Source: Epiperipatus broadwayi
Lineage: Eukaryota > Onychophora > Udeonychophora > Euonychophora > Peripatidae
Assembly (NCBI GenBank): GCA_028023455.1
Contig: JAQFVV010000232.1
Span: 1,178,001-1,242,000 of the forward strand
Direction: 5' to 3'
Length of the DNA: 64,000 bases
Position numbers and translations under genes: made by a program. Shown here one piece after another: positions 21,408-32,356 of the stretch. The notes under the pieces are model-generated. The model ran no database searches and was not told the origin of the DNA. It saw only the letters and a program-made list of their open reading frames with translations. Numbering within the stretch: position 1 is the stretch's first letter; each line of letters opens with the position of its first letter.

Positions 21408-23518
21408 TTATTTTAAGCAGGAAGGGAGAATCCATCTTGCTTTTGAAGAGAGTTAACATCAGAAGTCAAAATTGTTAATTTTACCATGTCTGGCTAAAGT
21501 CAGGCAAGAATTGCTGCAATTCCCGTGATGGAACGCCGAGTTCAATCCATCAAATGCCGAAGCAACAACCACACCAAATAAAAGATGTCATAAGCCTCTA
21601 AAAGAACTTGCCTTCATTCCAACACCATTTTAAATCGTCTCCCAACTGAATAAGAACATGCCATAAGCTGCCAAAGAACTCACCTTCGTTCCAGCTCGAA
21701 TATCTCCAGTTCATCTACAGGAGAACTGTTTTAATATTTAAAATCGCAGAGCTCTGTAAATTTCAAAAACAGTCATTGTTTCTTCAAAACAGGTTAGCTA
21801 ACCATATCATTGAACTTTCTCGCTAAATTGTTTCTGAAATAATAAAGTCAGGATTACCTACTTTTTGCTAATTTTTCCTTAATTCAATAGTGTAAACTGT
21901 CTAAATTGTTTCCTAAAATAATATTTTAATTCTAGAAAATGTAATACTTTTGCAAATTTTTCTTTATTAATTAATATTTTGCTATATAATTTAATCACTG
22001 CAATTATATTTTGCTTTTCTTTTGCTTATTTTATTTATTATTAGTTATGCCTATGTTTCGAAACGGCGTGCATTTAATTATAGAATATGTTTTTAAACAT
22101 ATAAATTTAAATTATTTATATAGCGTCATTTCGTGCGCTGTTTCGAAACCCAAATTCATATTTTTGTCATTTAGTAAATTAATTAATATAAATATAAAAT
22201 GTGGCTTTTCAATCTTTATTTATTATGTTACTAAAGATTAAACTAGCCTGGAGTGCAATCATAAGTATATTTTTTTAGTAAAGTATTCGTAAGTCCCTTA
22301 TTAAATATACTTTTCCTCCTTTTTAAAAGTTTAGTAGTTATAGATAACTAAAGAGATTGAACGGGATAAAGTAAAGTTTGTATATATTCCCGTCAGTAGC
22401 ATATACATATTTCTCATGCTACAGAAGAGTTGGCGGTGCACCGAGTTGGCTCTTTTGATCAAGCTGATGAACTGGTGTTCATTTAATATATGATATTTAA
22501 TTTATAATATCCTTCGGCTTGGCGGATGTGAAACTTATTTAGATTTCCTCGTTGTGCTGTTTTTTTATACATATATAAGATGGAGCCACGGCGTTGCCAG
22601 CACATCTTCTCTTATGGGTAGTGCAGTAGCGAAGTCTGAGCTATGGGCCAGATTAGCATGTAAGTCCCCCGCCTCTGAACCAAATAAAGGTTCCCCATTA
22701 GCAGCATGACGACCGGTTATTGGGTAAACCGTTGTTTGTCACAAAAACCCTAAAACTATTCTTCCATCCGCAGAGCCACTTTATTATTATATTTTACTTG
22801 TGCCTAGCGTATTAGTAAAATCGTTATAGCCAACTCTCCCTCCCTAAAATGCAGTCTTCGGCGTTGATCCGAAGCATTCTTGAAAACCCGTTCGATCTTA
22901 AGCTATCTGGGATGCTTTATAAGCCCATAGTTAATATATAAATTGATTATAGTCAGATGTATTAAGTTTCACTCCAGACTTGGTTTGATTTTACGTAAAA
23001 GAGCCACTCGAACTGATTATCAAAGGGCATAACTGGTAAAAGTTAATGTAGTGATTAGTTGTATAGCAGGATATTTGGCTCCATTGAATCATAGCCACAA
23101 ACCTATTTTGCCAACAACAATTGTCAATAAATATATTTTAATTCATCATATATCAGTTTCTGTCTCATTATTAAATCAATCCAATTCACTAATTGCCCAT
23201 AAGTATTCATTAGTAAAGCCCCTATTATTTAAATATGTTAGATTTTATCTGTGGAATGTCTAGTATTTACGTTGTTTATATATATGTTTAAGTCCATGAG
23301 TCTTATTGTTTTCTCCGATTTTCTAGTGGGCCGGATGAAGAATTAAATCTCGTGTGCTACCATTATTATGTTATCCATTGGGTGTTAGATCTGGTGCTTG
23401 GAGAGTGGGTTCGAATCCAGGCTGGTCCCTGACCTAAATCTCGGGCTTGGCTGGGTTTGAAGTACATTTTGTGAGTTCCAGCTCGTGTTAGATGGATAAG
23501 CATGTTTTGACTGGCACA

Positions 23519-24530
23519 TAGTTGTTTTTTTTTTTTCCGCGTTTGGACGCCCAAAATCGTGGGGCTTGTAACTCATTTCCACCCCTGAAGAGATTATGGA
23601 GTATATATATAATTCTTTTGGTCAAAATTAATGATTTTGAGTCAATTTTTTTTTTGAATAATGTATATATGTAAGATTTTTTTTCCGCGTTTGGACGACC
23701 AAGTGAGGCTTCGATGTAAACACCTACATACTCGGAGTTATGGACTTTTGTGTGTATATAGCAAAAAAATTATTAAATTTATTTTGTGTCTTTCCTGTTC
23801 ACTAGTGACTGGCGCCCGAGGATGATTGATCAAGTTATAAGTCATCCTCTTATAAATTTGTCATTAGGGAGCAGAGAAAAGAAATTTAGATTAAAAGAAA
23901 AGGGGGGTCTCGTTGTTTTATCAAAGTATTTTTATGAATTGGAGTGGTTTAAAATGAGTAAGAAATATATATATAAGTAACGTCAAATTAACCAAAAGTT
24001 AAAAGGTTTGAAATTGGTGCAGATGGGTCAAACGGAATTAGGTCATAAAACTATTTAAGTATGTATATATATAAAAAAAAAAACAGCTGGAAGAAGAGAG
24101 CGGGGGTGAGTTAAATTTTTATTAAGTCATCTTTAATATTAAAATATGTGTTATACTTTAGATATATAGACGAAAAAAAAAAAGATTTTTTTTTAAATTT
24201 TTCGTATATTTTATTAAAGCTAGAAAAAAAGAAGGGATTTTTTTTTAAATAAAAAAAGAATTTCATATGTTTTATAAAATAAAAAGTAGGGAGACGAAAA
24301 TTTTTTTTAAAATTCATTATATGTTGGACGGGCATCGAGATGGAGTAAGCTTATAGATATATTAGTGAGTTAGGCATAGAGTTGGGATGGAAGTGAGCGA
24401 GTCGTTCTTGAAGGGGGAGAGCAGCAAACAGCCGTATTAAAAGTACAAAAGTTTTAAAAATCAAATATTTATTAGGTATAAAATAATAATAATTTTGAAA
24501 GGATTGTACAAGATAACAAAAACTGTAGCT
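23519..24530 (+). other. Element B1 leader with primer-site-like modules
   Basis: Immediately inside the LTR comes a T-run and CCGCGTTTGGACGCCC (about 23535-23555), then a second copy, CCGCGTTTGGACGACC, near 23687, and at 23810 GACTGGCGCCCGAGG, whose TGGCGCCC matches the complement of tRNA-Lys-type 3' ends. A 64-codon frame at 23786-24001 is shared with B2. A purine-rich stretch precedes the ORF. It matches the B2 leader closely except for the TTC expansion in B2. Confidence 0.55.
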
Positions 24531-25843
24531 ATGCCAGAGCAGTTAGTTACAAAAATATCCGAACAGACACCGATGGAGATTAAGCTGGAAGGCCAGGATT
24601 TTAATTGGTTGCTGAGACAGCTTAGACAGGATGCGAAAGAAATGGATCAGAAAATGGAGGCAAGGGATCAGAAAATGGATCAGAAAATGGAGGCAAGGGA
24701 TCAGAAAATGGAGGAAATGAATCACAAAATGACACAAAGATTTGAAAACCTTAGCAGAGATATTAGACAAGAGATGGCAGACAGAGATAAAAGACTGGAA
24801 GAAATGTGCCAAGGTCTACAGGGATTGTCAACCAGCTGTCAGCAGAAGTCTGAGGAAATTAGGGGAGAAGTTAAAGAAATGTTACATAAAAACCAAGAAG
24901 AAAATAGAAAGGAATTTGTTGTGATTAAAGAAGAAGTGAAGGCTTTAGTTGAACAAGTAGAATGTCAAGAAAAGAATGTGATAGATAAGGTTTATAACGT
25001 TGGTGCAGAATTAGGCAACAAATTTCAAGGCTATGAAGAGACTCAAAAGGAAATCAGAAATGAAATACATGAAATCAAAGAAAATTTCATACAAAAAAAT
25101 CAAATGGCTGGCAAAGAAGAAAACGTTGTGACAGCGTATACTCAAGAGTTGAAAGATGTAGCAGAAATGAAAGAAGAGAGAGAGAAGGAAAGCAACTTTG
25201 CTAGTGATTACCAAGCTAACAAACTTAATAGACAGGAGGGAGTGCAAATTATTGGCCAGAGTGAAGATGATAAAATAATTTTAGAGAGAGCGAAGCCAAA
25301 GTCGATCGGCAAAGTACCATAGTCAAAGAAAATGAATTTTTAAGCGAACATCAGTTCCAGATGGATGATGAAAATAGCACATTTTACCGGTATGAAGAAC
25401 AACTTGGGTTGGAAAAGAACGAATCCCAAGCGACGCAAAGTCAAAGCAAGGATTGCGGAAAAGCACTTACTAAAGAAAAGGCCATTGAAAAGGAAAAGAA
25501 TGTAAAAATTGTGCAAGCAATGGTAAAAGTGAATAATATTAATAATATAAAGCATCTAGACACCCCACACCAAGAAACTCCTATAGAAAATACTAGTAAG
25601 TTATCTGTAGCAGAACAGGAGTCCACGTTTGAAGAAAAGAATCTCGAGCTGCATGAGATACGAAGTTTGACAATGCACCCTAAGCGATCTCCTGTGAGGT
25701 TGAAAGACAAAAATGAAAGCTATGAAGGGATAACCGATGATGATGAAGACGGTTGGACATCTGATGAAGATGATGATCTATTGGGATGTTGTTTCAACCC
25801 CGGCGTGGAGTTACTCCTTAAGCAACCCCCAGATCCTATTTAA
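24531..25843 (+). pseudogene. Coiled-coil Gag-like ORF of element B1, broken copy
   Basis: Close relative of the intact B2 ORF (42564-44114). Relative to B2 it lacks about the first 58 codons and begins at ATG 24531 (MPEQLVTKISEQ). It runs open to 25322, then is shifted by a 4-base deletion near 25268 and continues in another frame at 25361-25843 to the shared C-terminus (KQPPDPI). It shows the same heptad-like DQKMEARDQKM repeats and the acidic DDEDGWTSDEDDD segment. The homology between copies shows that the frame was once translated; this copy cannot make the full protein. Confidence 0.75.
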
Positions 25844-26485
25844 ATTGTTAGTTTTTTTTTGCGTGTGTGATTGATCTTTTTATATACTCTTTTATATATA
25901 TTATACACTCTATATTTTATTTATATACCTTTTATATATATATTATGCACTTTATATATACACATACCCTTTTATATTTATATATTATACACTCTATATT
26001 TGATCTATATTAACACTTTATATATTCTACACTTCATATTTTTATACAGATATATTAACACTTTTTATTTTATTATACACTTTATATATTATACACTTTA
26101 TCCGTGTTATACTTTATTTATATACCTTACATACATATTATACACTGTATATTTGATCTCTATATCCTTTATATATTACACACGTTATATTTTATATATA
26201 TATAAACATATCTTTTATTTTTGACAACGATGTATACTCGTTTGGGTATATATCTGTTTAAGTTTAAAATATTTATTAATAACCGATGATTTCATTATAT
26301 GTGTTGATAATTGTTAGAAGCACTAAATGTATTATGATAGTGTAATCTAGTATGATGTATTACCATAAGTTTAGCGTAGGATTAGGCCAGTAGTTATAGT
26401 ATGAAGAAAGCCATAATTTACCTCTGTGTTTATATAAGTAAAGTCATTTTTTTTTATTTGTTTTTTTTTACTAAGTTTACTGATA
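25844..26485 (+). other. Element B1 3' region: TA-rich degenerate repeat, no polypurine tract
   Basis: About 350 bases (25865-26225) are a degenerate array of units like TATATTATACACTTTATAT. The last 40 bases before the 3' LTR are T-rich (TTTTTTTTTACTAAGTTTACTGATA), not purine-rich, which is unusual for an LTR element in this orientation. The same is true of B2. Confidence 0.6.
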
Positions 26486-29377
26486 TGAAACGGAAACCTC
26501 CAATCCCTTTCCGTTTCACCATCAACCTAATGACCTACTCGTCTGAACTAGTTTCGAACCTATTTTAAATGTAAAAATGTAATATATAGCAGGAAAACTT
26601 TGCTACAATGGCCGCTTGAATGGCATCATCCATTTACATACGAAAACACGCTATAATTAGACAGGTTTGATACAATTATAGCGGAGAAAGGCTCATAATT
26701 TATTATAAAATGTTTTATTAATTTTCAGTCAATTTTTAATTATATTCGCTGTAATATTCGTATGTGGATGGATAATTTAAACCTTGGAATAGCGGCAAAA
26801 TGATTTATATATATATATTTAAGTTAAAATAAAAAAGATATACTATAATGTAAAATGTTTTCTTTAAATTATATTTAACGGTTTTCTGATTTAATGTTTT
26901 ACATATATAATTGAAACTAAAGTATTTTCTTTAAATTTGTTTTTTTTTTAATAATAAACAAATAATATTGTAAGAACAAATATGTTAAAAGTTATTTATT
27001 TCAGTAAAATAAAAATCATCCGTTTGTAATTAAAAATGAGAATTTTGTGTAAACAAGATATCAATTAGTGACTGCACCCCGGGTAAAAAGTAAAATCTGT
27101 TTTCTGATTGATTTTTGTTTGCAACAAAAGACTTTTTCATTAAATCAGAATACTGTTCCTTCTGCTAAGTAATAACACCTGAAAAGGAATTTAATTAATG
27201 AAAATGAATCAAATTATATAGTTTATATATTTTGATACATTTTTTTTAAGGAAATTAAATATAACACCTCGGAGATTTTATCAGTTGTTGTAGAAATTGA
27301 ATTATATTATTTTGCTTTAATTAAAAGTCAATTGGTCCCGAGGCTTACGAAATTCCAGAAAGGTGTTAAAGCTTAGTCGGAATATATAAATAGGCCTTAT
27401 TTTAAGTGGGAAGGGAGAATCCATCTTGCTTTTGAAGAGAGTTAACATCAGAAGTCAAAATTGTTAATTTTACCATGTCTGGCTAAAGTCAGGCAAGAAT
27501 TGCTGCAATTCCCGTGATGGAACGCCGAGTTCAATCCATCAAATGCCGAAGTAACAACCACACCAAATAAAAGATGTCATAAGCCGCTAAAAGAACTTGC
27601 CTTCGTTCCAACACCATTTTAAATCGTCTCCCAACTGAATAAGAACATGCCATAAGCCGCCAAAGAACTCACCTTCGTTCCAGCTCGAATATCTCCAGTT
27701 CATCTACAGGAGAACTGTTTTAATATTTAAAATCGCAGAGCTCTGTAAATTTCAAAAACAGTCATTGTTTCTTCAAAACAGGTTAGCTAACCATATCATT
27801 GAACTTTCTCGCTAAATTGTTTCTGAAATAATATTTAAATGAAATACTTTTTGCTAATTTTTCCTTAATTCAATAGTGTAAACTGTCTAAATTGTTTCCT
27901 AAAATAATATTTTAATTCTAGAAAATGTAATACTTTTGCAAATTTTTCTTTATTAATTAATATTTTGCTATATAATTTAATCACTGCAATTATATTTTGC
28001 TTTTCTTTTGCTTATTTTATTTATTATTAGTTATGCCTATGTTTCGAAACGGCGTGCATTTAATTATAGAATATGTTTTTAAACATATAAATTTAAATTA
28101 TTTATATAGCGTCATTTCGTGCGCTGTTTCGAAACCCAAATTCATATTTTTGTCATTTAGTAAATTAATTAATATAAATATAAAATGTGGCTTTTCAACC
28201 TTTATTTATTATGTTACTAAAGATTAAACTAGCCTGGAGTGCAATCATAAGTATATTTTTTTAGTAAAGTATTCGTAAGTCTCTTATTAAATATACTTTT
28301 CCTCCTTTTTAAAAGTTTAGTAGTTATAGATAACTAAAGAGATTGAACGGGATAAAGTAAAGTTTGTATATATTCCCTTGGCGGATGTGAAACTTATTTA
28401 GATTTCCTCGTTGTGCTGTTTTTTTATACATATATAAGATGGAGCCACGGCGTTGCCAGCACATCTTCTCTTATGGGTAGTGCAGTAGCGAAGTCTGAGC
28501 TACGGGCCAGATTAGCACGTAAGTCCCCCGCCTCTGAACCAAATAAAGGTTCCCCATTAGCAGCATGACGACCGGTTATTGGGTAAACCGTTGTTTGTCA
28601 CAAAAACCCTAAAACTATTCTTCCATCCGCAGAGCCACTTTATTATTATATTTTACTTGTGCCTAGCGTATTAGTAAAATCGTTATAGCCAACTTTCCCT
28701 CCCTAAAATGCAGTCTTCGGCGTTGATCCGAAGCATTCTTGAAAACCCGTTCGATCTTAAGCTATCTGGGATGCTTTATAAGCCCATAGTTAATATATAA
28801 ATTGATTATAGTCAGATGTATTAAGTTTCACTCCAGACTTGGTTTGATTTTACGTAAAAGAGCCACTCGAACTGATTATCAAAGGGCATAACTGGTAAAA
28901 GTTAATGTAGTGATTAGTTGTATAGCAGGATATTTGGCTCCATTGAATCATAGCCACAAACCTATTTTGCCAACAACAATTGCCAATAAATATATTTTAA
29001 TTCATCATATATCAGTTTCTGTCTCATTATTAAATCAATCCAATTCACTAATTGCCCATAAGTATTCATTAGTAAAGCCCCTATTATTTAAATATGTTAG
29101 ATTTTATCTGTGGAATGTCTAGTATTTACGTTGTTTATATATATGTTTAAGTCCATGAGTCTTATTGTTTTCTCCGATTTGCTAGTGGGCCGGATGAAGA
29201 ATTAAATCTCGTGTGCTACCATTATTATGTTATCCATTGGGTGTTAGATCTGGTGCTTGGAGAGTGGGTTCGAATCCAGGCTGGTCCCTGACCTAAATCT
29301 CGGGCTTGACTGGGTTTGAAGTACATTTTGTGAGTTCCAGCTCGTGTTAGATGGATAAGCATGTTTTGACTGGCACA
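26486..29377 (+). repeat. Element B1 3' LTR
   Basis: 2892 bp, nearly identical to the 5' LTR apart from insert E, the 129-bp deletion near 28377 and scattered changes. TATA box at about 27382. Ends GACTGGCACA followed by ATAT. Confidence 0.9.
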
Positions 29378-29381
29378 ATAT
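29378..29381. repeat. Target-site duplication ATAT, right side of element B1
   Basis: Matches 18235-18238; beyond it element D resumes. Confidence 0.8.
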
Positions 29382-29462
29382 TGTTTATAGAAGCAACTTG
29401 TTTTTATTCATTAAGATTGCCTTTGGTATATTTCAAAATGGGTTTTTCCATTTTCATATCAG

Positions 29463-30156
29463 CTACTTTTCATTTTTAGACAAGCGGCTCATATGATCGA
29501 TTTGCTTGCAAAATGAACACACAGTATGGCAGCGTGAACATTTTTTGTGCATGCATCGGTACATTACACCTATAACAACACTTATCACTCATTGTTGTTG
29601 TTGCACTAACTGAGTACTTGACTGACCCAGTCTTTTATTCAAGTTTTTGCACAGTAAAATTTATTTTTTGAATGGCCTCACTTGACACATTATAGATAGC
29701 ATGGCTTGGGATATAACTGTTTCAAAGTCTATATCTGGTGTGATTAATAATTTGAGTCTTAAATTATGATTGTTCATACCACAAATGAAGTGATCATGGA
29801 GTGCTTCATTTGAAAACTTTGAAATTGCACATGAGTGCCAATGCCTGGATTTGTGTTGCGAATTATCTAGCTTTTTTTCCCTCCTCTTGGACATAGAGAT
29901 TGAAATAATATCTCTTCTTTATTGTTAGTGGTTTGGGGGAGAAATATTATTTGAGAATCACCAACGCCTTCTCAAAATTTAAGTCAGCCAGTGTTTCTGA
30001 CCCAACTTGAGACTTTACAATACTATACATCTGAGACCCAATCAGTGTGGCTAATTTTATTTCAGATTTCTTAATCTGATTAGCTTGCATATACAAGATT
30101 AGTTGCTCTTTGTAGTTTGATCAGTTCTTCGGGCAATCTGGGTCAAAAGCTTCCAT
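29463..30156 (-). pseudogene. Ty3/gypsy Gag (capsid and zinc-knuckle region) of element D
   Basis: The minus strand from ATG at 30156 reads MEAFDPDCPKN, ILYMQANQIKKSEIKLATLI, then KYFSPKPLTIKKRYYFN, FATQIQALALMCNFKVF and ALHDHFICGMNNHNLRLKLL. These are the blocks of the gypsy Gag capsid domain (PKPS.I..RF.F, F...L..LA..C.F, L.D..VCGI...). Zinc knuckles follow: CYRC with an AQK stretch, and CSRCHTVCSFCKQIDHMSRL, where the last cysteine of the second knuckle is replaced. At least three stops and two frameshifts break the frame, which ends at 29463. Its Pol partner lies beyond element B1. Confidence 0.85.
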
Positions 30157-30640
30157 CAAGCCAATTTATATTAGCCATTCTTTATTTTTTTCTGGTATAC
30201 CATGAGAAAAATATTTATTTCTTATTTATTGTGAGTTACCAGTCCATTCTATTTTTTTGACAGAACTTTTACTCCAGTAGGGCAAGCTTCTATCTTTTTA
30301 GAATGACCAGTTTTGATTGGTTTATGAACTGTCAATTGTGTCTGTCGTCAATTTCTTTAATGGTCTTGGGAGAAAACTTTTTCTCAATATGCCCAATCTG
30401 TTTTTTATTTTGGTTACAATGAGATATTTAATTGTCCCCTTAAAAAATATGACAACTGCCTAATTGCATATTTACTTATTCTATTTTTTATTTTCCCAGC
30501 CATAGGGGAAATATTTTAAATCTAGCGGCATCAAATCTAACTAGACTGAGCTTTTTTTTTTGTTTTCAGAAATACCAACCAATGCCTAACCTCATACACT
30601 CATGTCTTTTTTCTTTGTCATTTTTCCGGAAGTGAGGAAA
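30157..30640 (-). other. Element D leader between Gag and the inner LTR copy
   Basis: No ORF. It contains recurrent TTTTTCCAGC(T/C)NTGGGGAAA-like motifs that also occur in the duplicated leader segments at 30690, 30850, 31545 and 31700. Confidence 0.45.
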
Positions 30641-31508
30641 AGTATCACTTGATCTAACTGCATCAAATTCAGTTAGCTTGGGCAGTCGTTTGTGTTTTTT
30701 CAGCTGTGGGGAAAAAAGTCTTTAGCTGTACTGCACCAGACTCTGTTGATTTTGGAAGTATTTATGTGTGATATAATAATCATCAATTCACAAAATTAAA
30801 TGAGTGTCTATTTAAGTGTGCACTCATATATTTATGCTATTTTTTTCCAGCTGTGAGGAAAAATAAAATTCTTTTGTCTGACTGAGCCAAAAATCTCTTG
30901 TGTTTGGTCTGGATTACAGACCCAACCTACAGAAAACAATACTAACATCAGAATTATAATTAATATAACATTTATTATATTTACATATATATCCAATGTA
31001 AAATAATATAGTTCTACTGTGGAATCATGGATTTTTGTCTTAACAATCTACCACTTCTAGCTACACCTGATAGCATGTATCACAGGTAGGAAGAACAACT
31101 CTTCCAGATGTACCATACAGCTTGCCTCTAGTCAGCAGTAGTCTTCACAGCATCCAGTCCTTATGTGGACTTGCCTATTGTGGGGACCAATAGCATATTG
31201 CTATTGTAAGAATGCTTACTTCTGTTTCAGTTAGCAGGGCTTCTTCTGGAGAATGTGTACCATCTTTGAAGATTAGACAGACATTCTCTATTCTTTTCTC
31301 CAAAAAGGCTGTCCATTTATATCCAGATCCCTGACCTCACTAAAGCATTCTGATTTAGTGATCTCATTGCTTATTGGCCTGCACTGATCAATGGTTATGT
31401 GTTTAGCTGTACATCAGCCTATTGGCCAACAGTAAACAATGCTTAATTAGATCAGGTAAAGAAGAAATCTGGAAAAGCTCACTTCTGAGGGAAAGGAGAA
31501 CTATAAGA
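30640..31508 (-). repeat. Tandem duplication unit 1 of element D (leader plus inner LTR copy)
   Basis: Leader 30640-30895 and LTR copy 30896-31508 match 31509-32351 as a direct tandem duplication of about 0.85 kb. The termini of this inner LTR have decayed (TC...GA instead of TG...CA). The primer-binding site is duplicated too, at 30875-30889. The two units differ at many positions, so the duplication is old. Confidence 0.8.
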
Positions 31509-32351
31509 GTCTGACTGCATCAAACTTAGCTTGGGTAGTCATTTGTGTTTTTCCAGCTGTCGGGGAAAAATTTTTTTAGTTATACTGTGCCAGAATATGT
31601 TGACTTAAGCAATATTTATATGTGATTTAATAATCACTGATTTGTAAAATTGAATGAGTGTCTCTACAAGTGTGCACTCATGTGTTTGCACTCTTATTTT
31701 TTTCCAGCCATGGGGAAGAAAATTATTTTGTCTGACTGTGCCAAAATTTGTTGTGTTTGGTCTGGATTACAGATCTAACCTACAGAAAACAATGCTAGCA
31801 CCAGTATTATAATTAATATAATATATTTTATATTTACATATATAACTAATACAAAATAATATAGTTCTACTGTGGAATCTTGGATCCGAGTCTTAACAAT
31901 TTAACACTTTCAGCTGTACCTGATAGCTTGCCTAATGTGCAAGGAAAATGACTCTTCCAGCTATGCCAGACAGCTTGCCTTGAGTTGGCAGTAGTCTTAT
32001 CAGTGTCTGGTTCTTATTTGGACTTGGATAGCTGCTCGGACAATGGTATTGCTATCGTAAGAATCCTTACTGCTGTTTAGGTTAGCAGGGCTTCTGGAGA
32101 ACACATACCATCTTTGTAGGGTAAACAGACACTCTCTGCCTTTTCTTTAAAAGGATGACCATTTATAGTCAGATCTCTGATCTCACTGGAGTATTCAGAT
32201 TTAGTGATCATCATTGCTTATTGGTCTTACTAATCATTGGCAAAGTGTTTAGCTGTATATCAGCTTATCGACCAGTAGCAAACAATGCTATCCTATCAGA
32301 AGAAGAAGAATCTGGAAAAGTTCACTTCTGAGGAAAAGGAAAACTATAACA
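31509..32351 (-). repeat. Tandem duplication unit 2 of element D: leader and outer 5' LTR
   Basis: Outer LTR 31749-32351 (603 bp) has intact TG...CA ends and borders the GATAT duplication. On the minus strand it contains the TATA box TATAAATGG near 32161 and runs into the primer-binding site at 31729-31743. Confidence 0.8.
31729..31743 (-). promoter_or_regulatory. Primer-binding site of element D
   Basis: On the minus strand TGGCACAGTCAGACA begins 5 bases after the outer 5' LTR. It resembles the TGGCGCAGTCGG primer sites of insect gypsy elements that use tRNA-Ser. A second copy, TGGCTCAGTCAGACA, lies at 30875-30889 next to the inner LTR. Confidence 0.6.
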
Positions 32352-32356
32352 GATAT
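32352..32356. repeat. Target-site duplication GATAT, right side of element D
   Basis: Matches 17232-17236. Confidence 0.75.

Larger units (their letters stand above)
18239..23518 (+). repeat. Element B1 5' LTR, split by insert E
   Basis: LTR sequence 18239-18567 and 20824-23518, interrupted by E at 18568-20823. It begins with an 11-bp perfect inverted repeat (TGAAACGGAAA / TTTCCGTTTCA around an 11-base loop). Further inverted repeats lie at 18380-18540 (CGCTATAATT with AATTATAGCG; TTACATACGAA with TTCGTATGTGG). A TATA box is at 21393. It retains about 129 bases near 22382-22510 that are deleted from the 3' copy. A GC-richer module at about 22575-22760 contains a consensus-like splice donor GTAAGT at about 22660. 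Confidence 0.85.
18239..29377 (+). mobile_element. Element B1: long-LTR, Gag-only retrotransposon
   Basis: Two direct repeats of about 2.9-3.0 kb (18239-23518 once the nested insert E is removed, and 26486-29377) start TGAAACGGAAA and end GACTGGCACA. ATAT flanks both ends. The internal region is only about 3 kb and contains a leader and one coiled-coil ORF (broken in this copy), followed by a TA-rich tail. No protease, RT, RNase H or integrase is present. The two LTRs are very similar, indicating a fairly young insertion. It lies inside element D. Orientation follows the TATA box and the ORF. Confidence 0.9.
17237..32351 (-). mobile_element. Element D: Ty3/gypsy retrotransposon, internally deleted, split by element B1
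   Basis: LTR sequence lies at both ends (TG...CA, flanked by GATAT). On the minus strand the order is 5' LTR, primer-binding site, leader, Gag with zinc knuckles (30156-29463), [element B1], protease (18234-17880), integrase C-terminal region (about 17860-17641), 3' LTR. RT, RNase H and the integrase core are missing. Removing B1 and one ATAT makes the protease region continuous with the Gag side. The 5' LTR and leader are tandemly duplicated. The Gag and protease frames contain stops and shifts, so the copy is dead. Confidence 0.85.

Noticed and set aside
22459-22500. CTGATGA in the B1 5' LTR as a hammerhead ribozyme core
   Set aside because: No GAAA at the required position and no closing stems.
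23395-23430. GGGTTCGAATCC in the B LTR ends as a tRNA gene
   Set aside because: A B-box-like word is present in all four LTRs, but there is no A box at a suitable distance and no cloverleaf; kept only as part of the LTR.
24543-24812. Minus-strand frames opposite the coiled-coil ORFs (also 42759-43064, 43263-43577, 25441-25710, 43709-43978)
   Set aside because: Shadows of the + strand ORF; hydrophobic composition follows from the complement of Lys/Glu/Gln codons.
25871-26224. 117-codon Tyr/Ile-rich frame
   Set aside because: Produced by the TATATTATACACTTTATAT repeat in the B1 3' region; the counterpart in B2 is broken differently.
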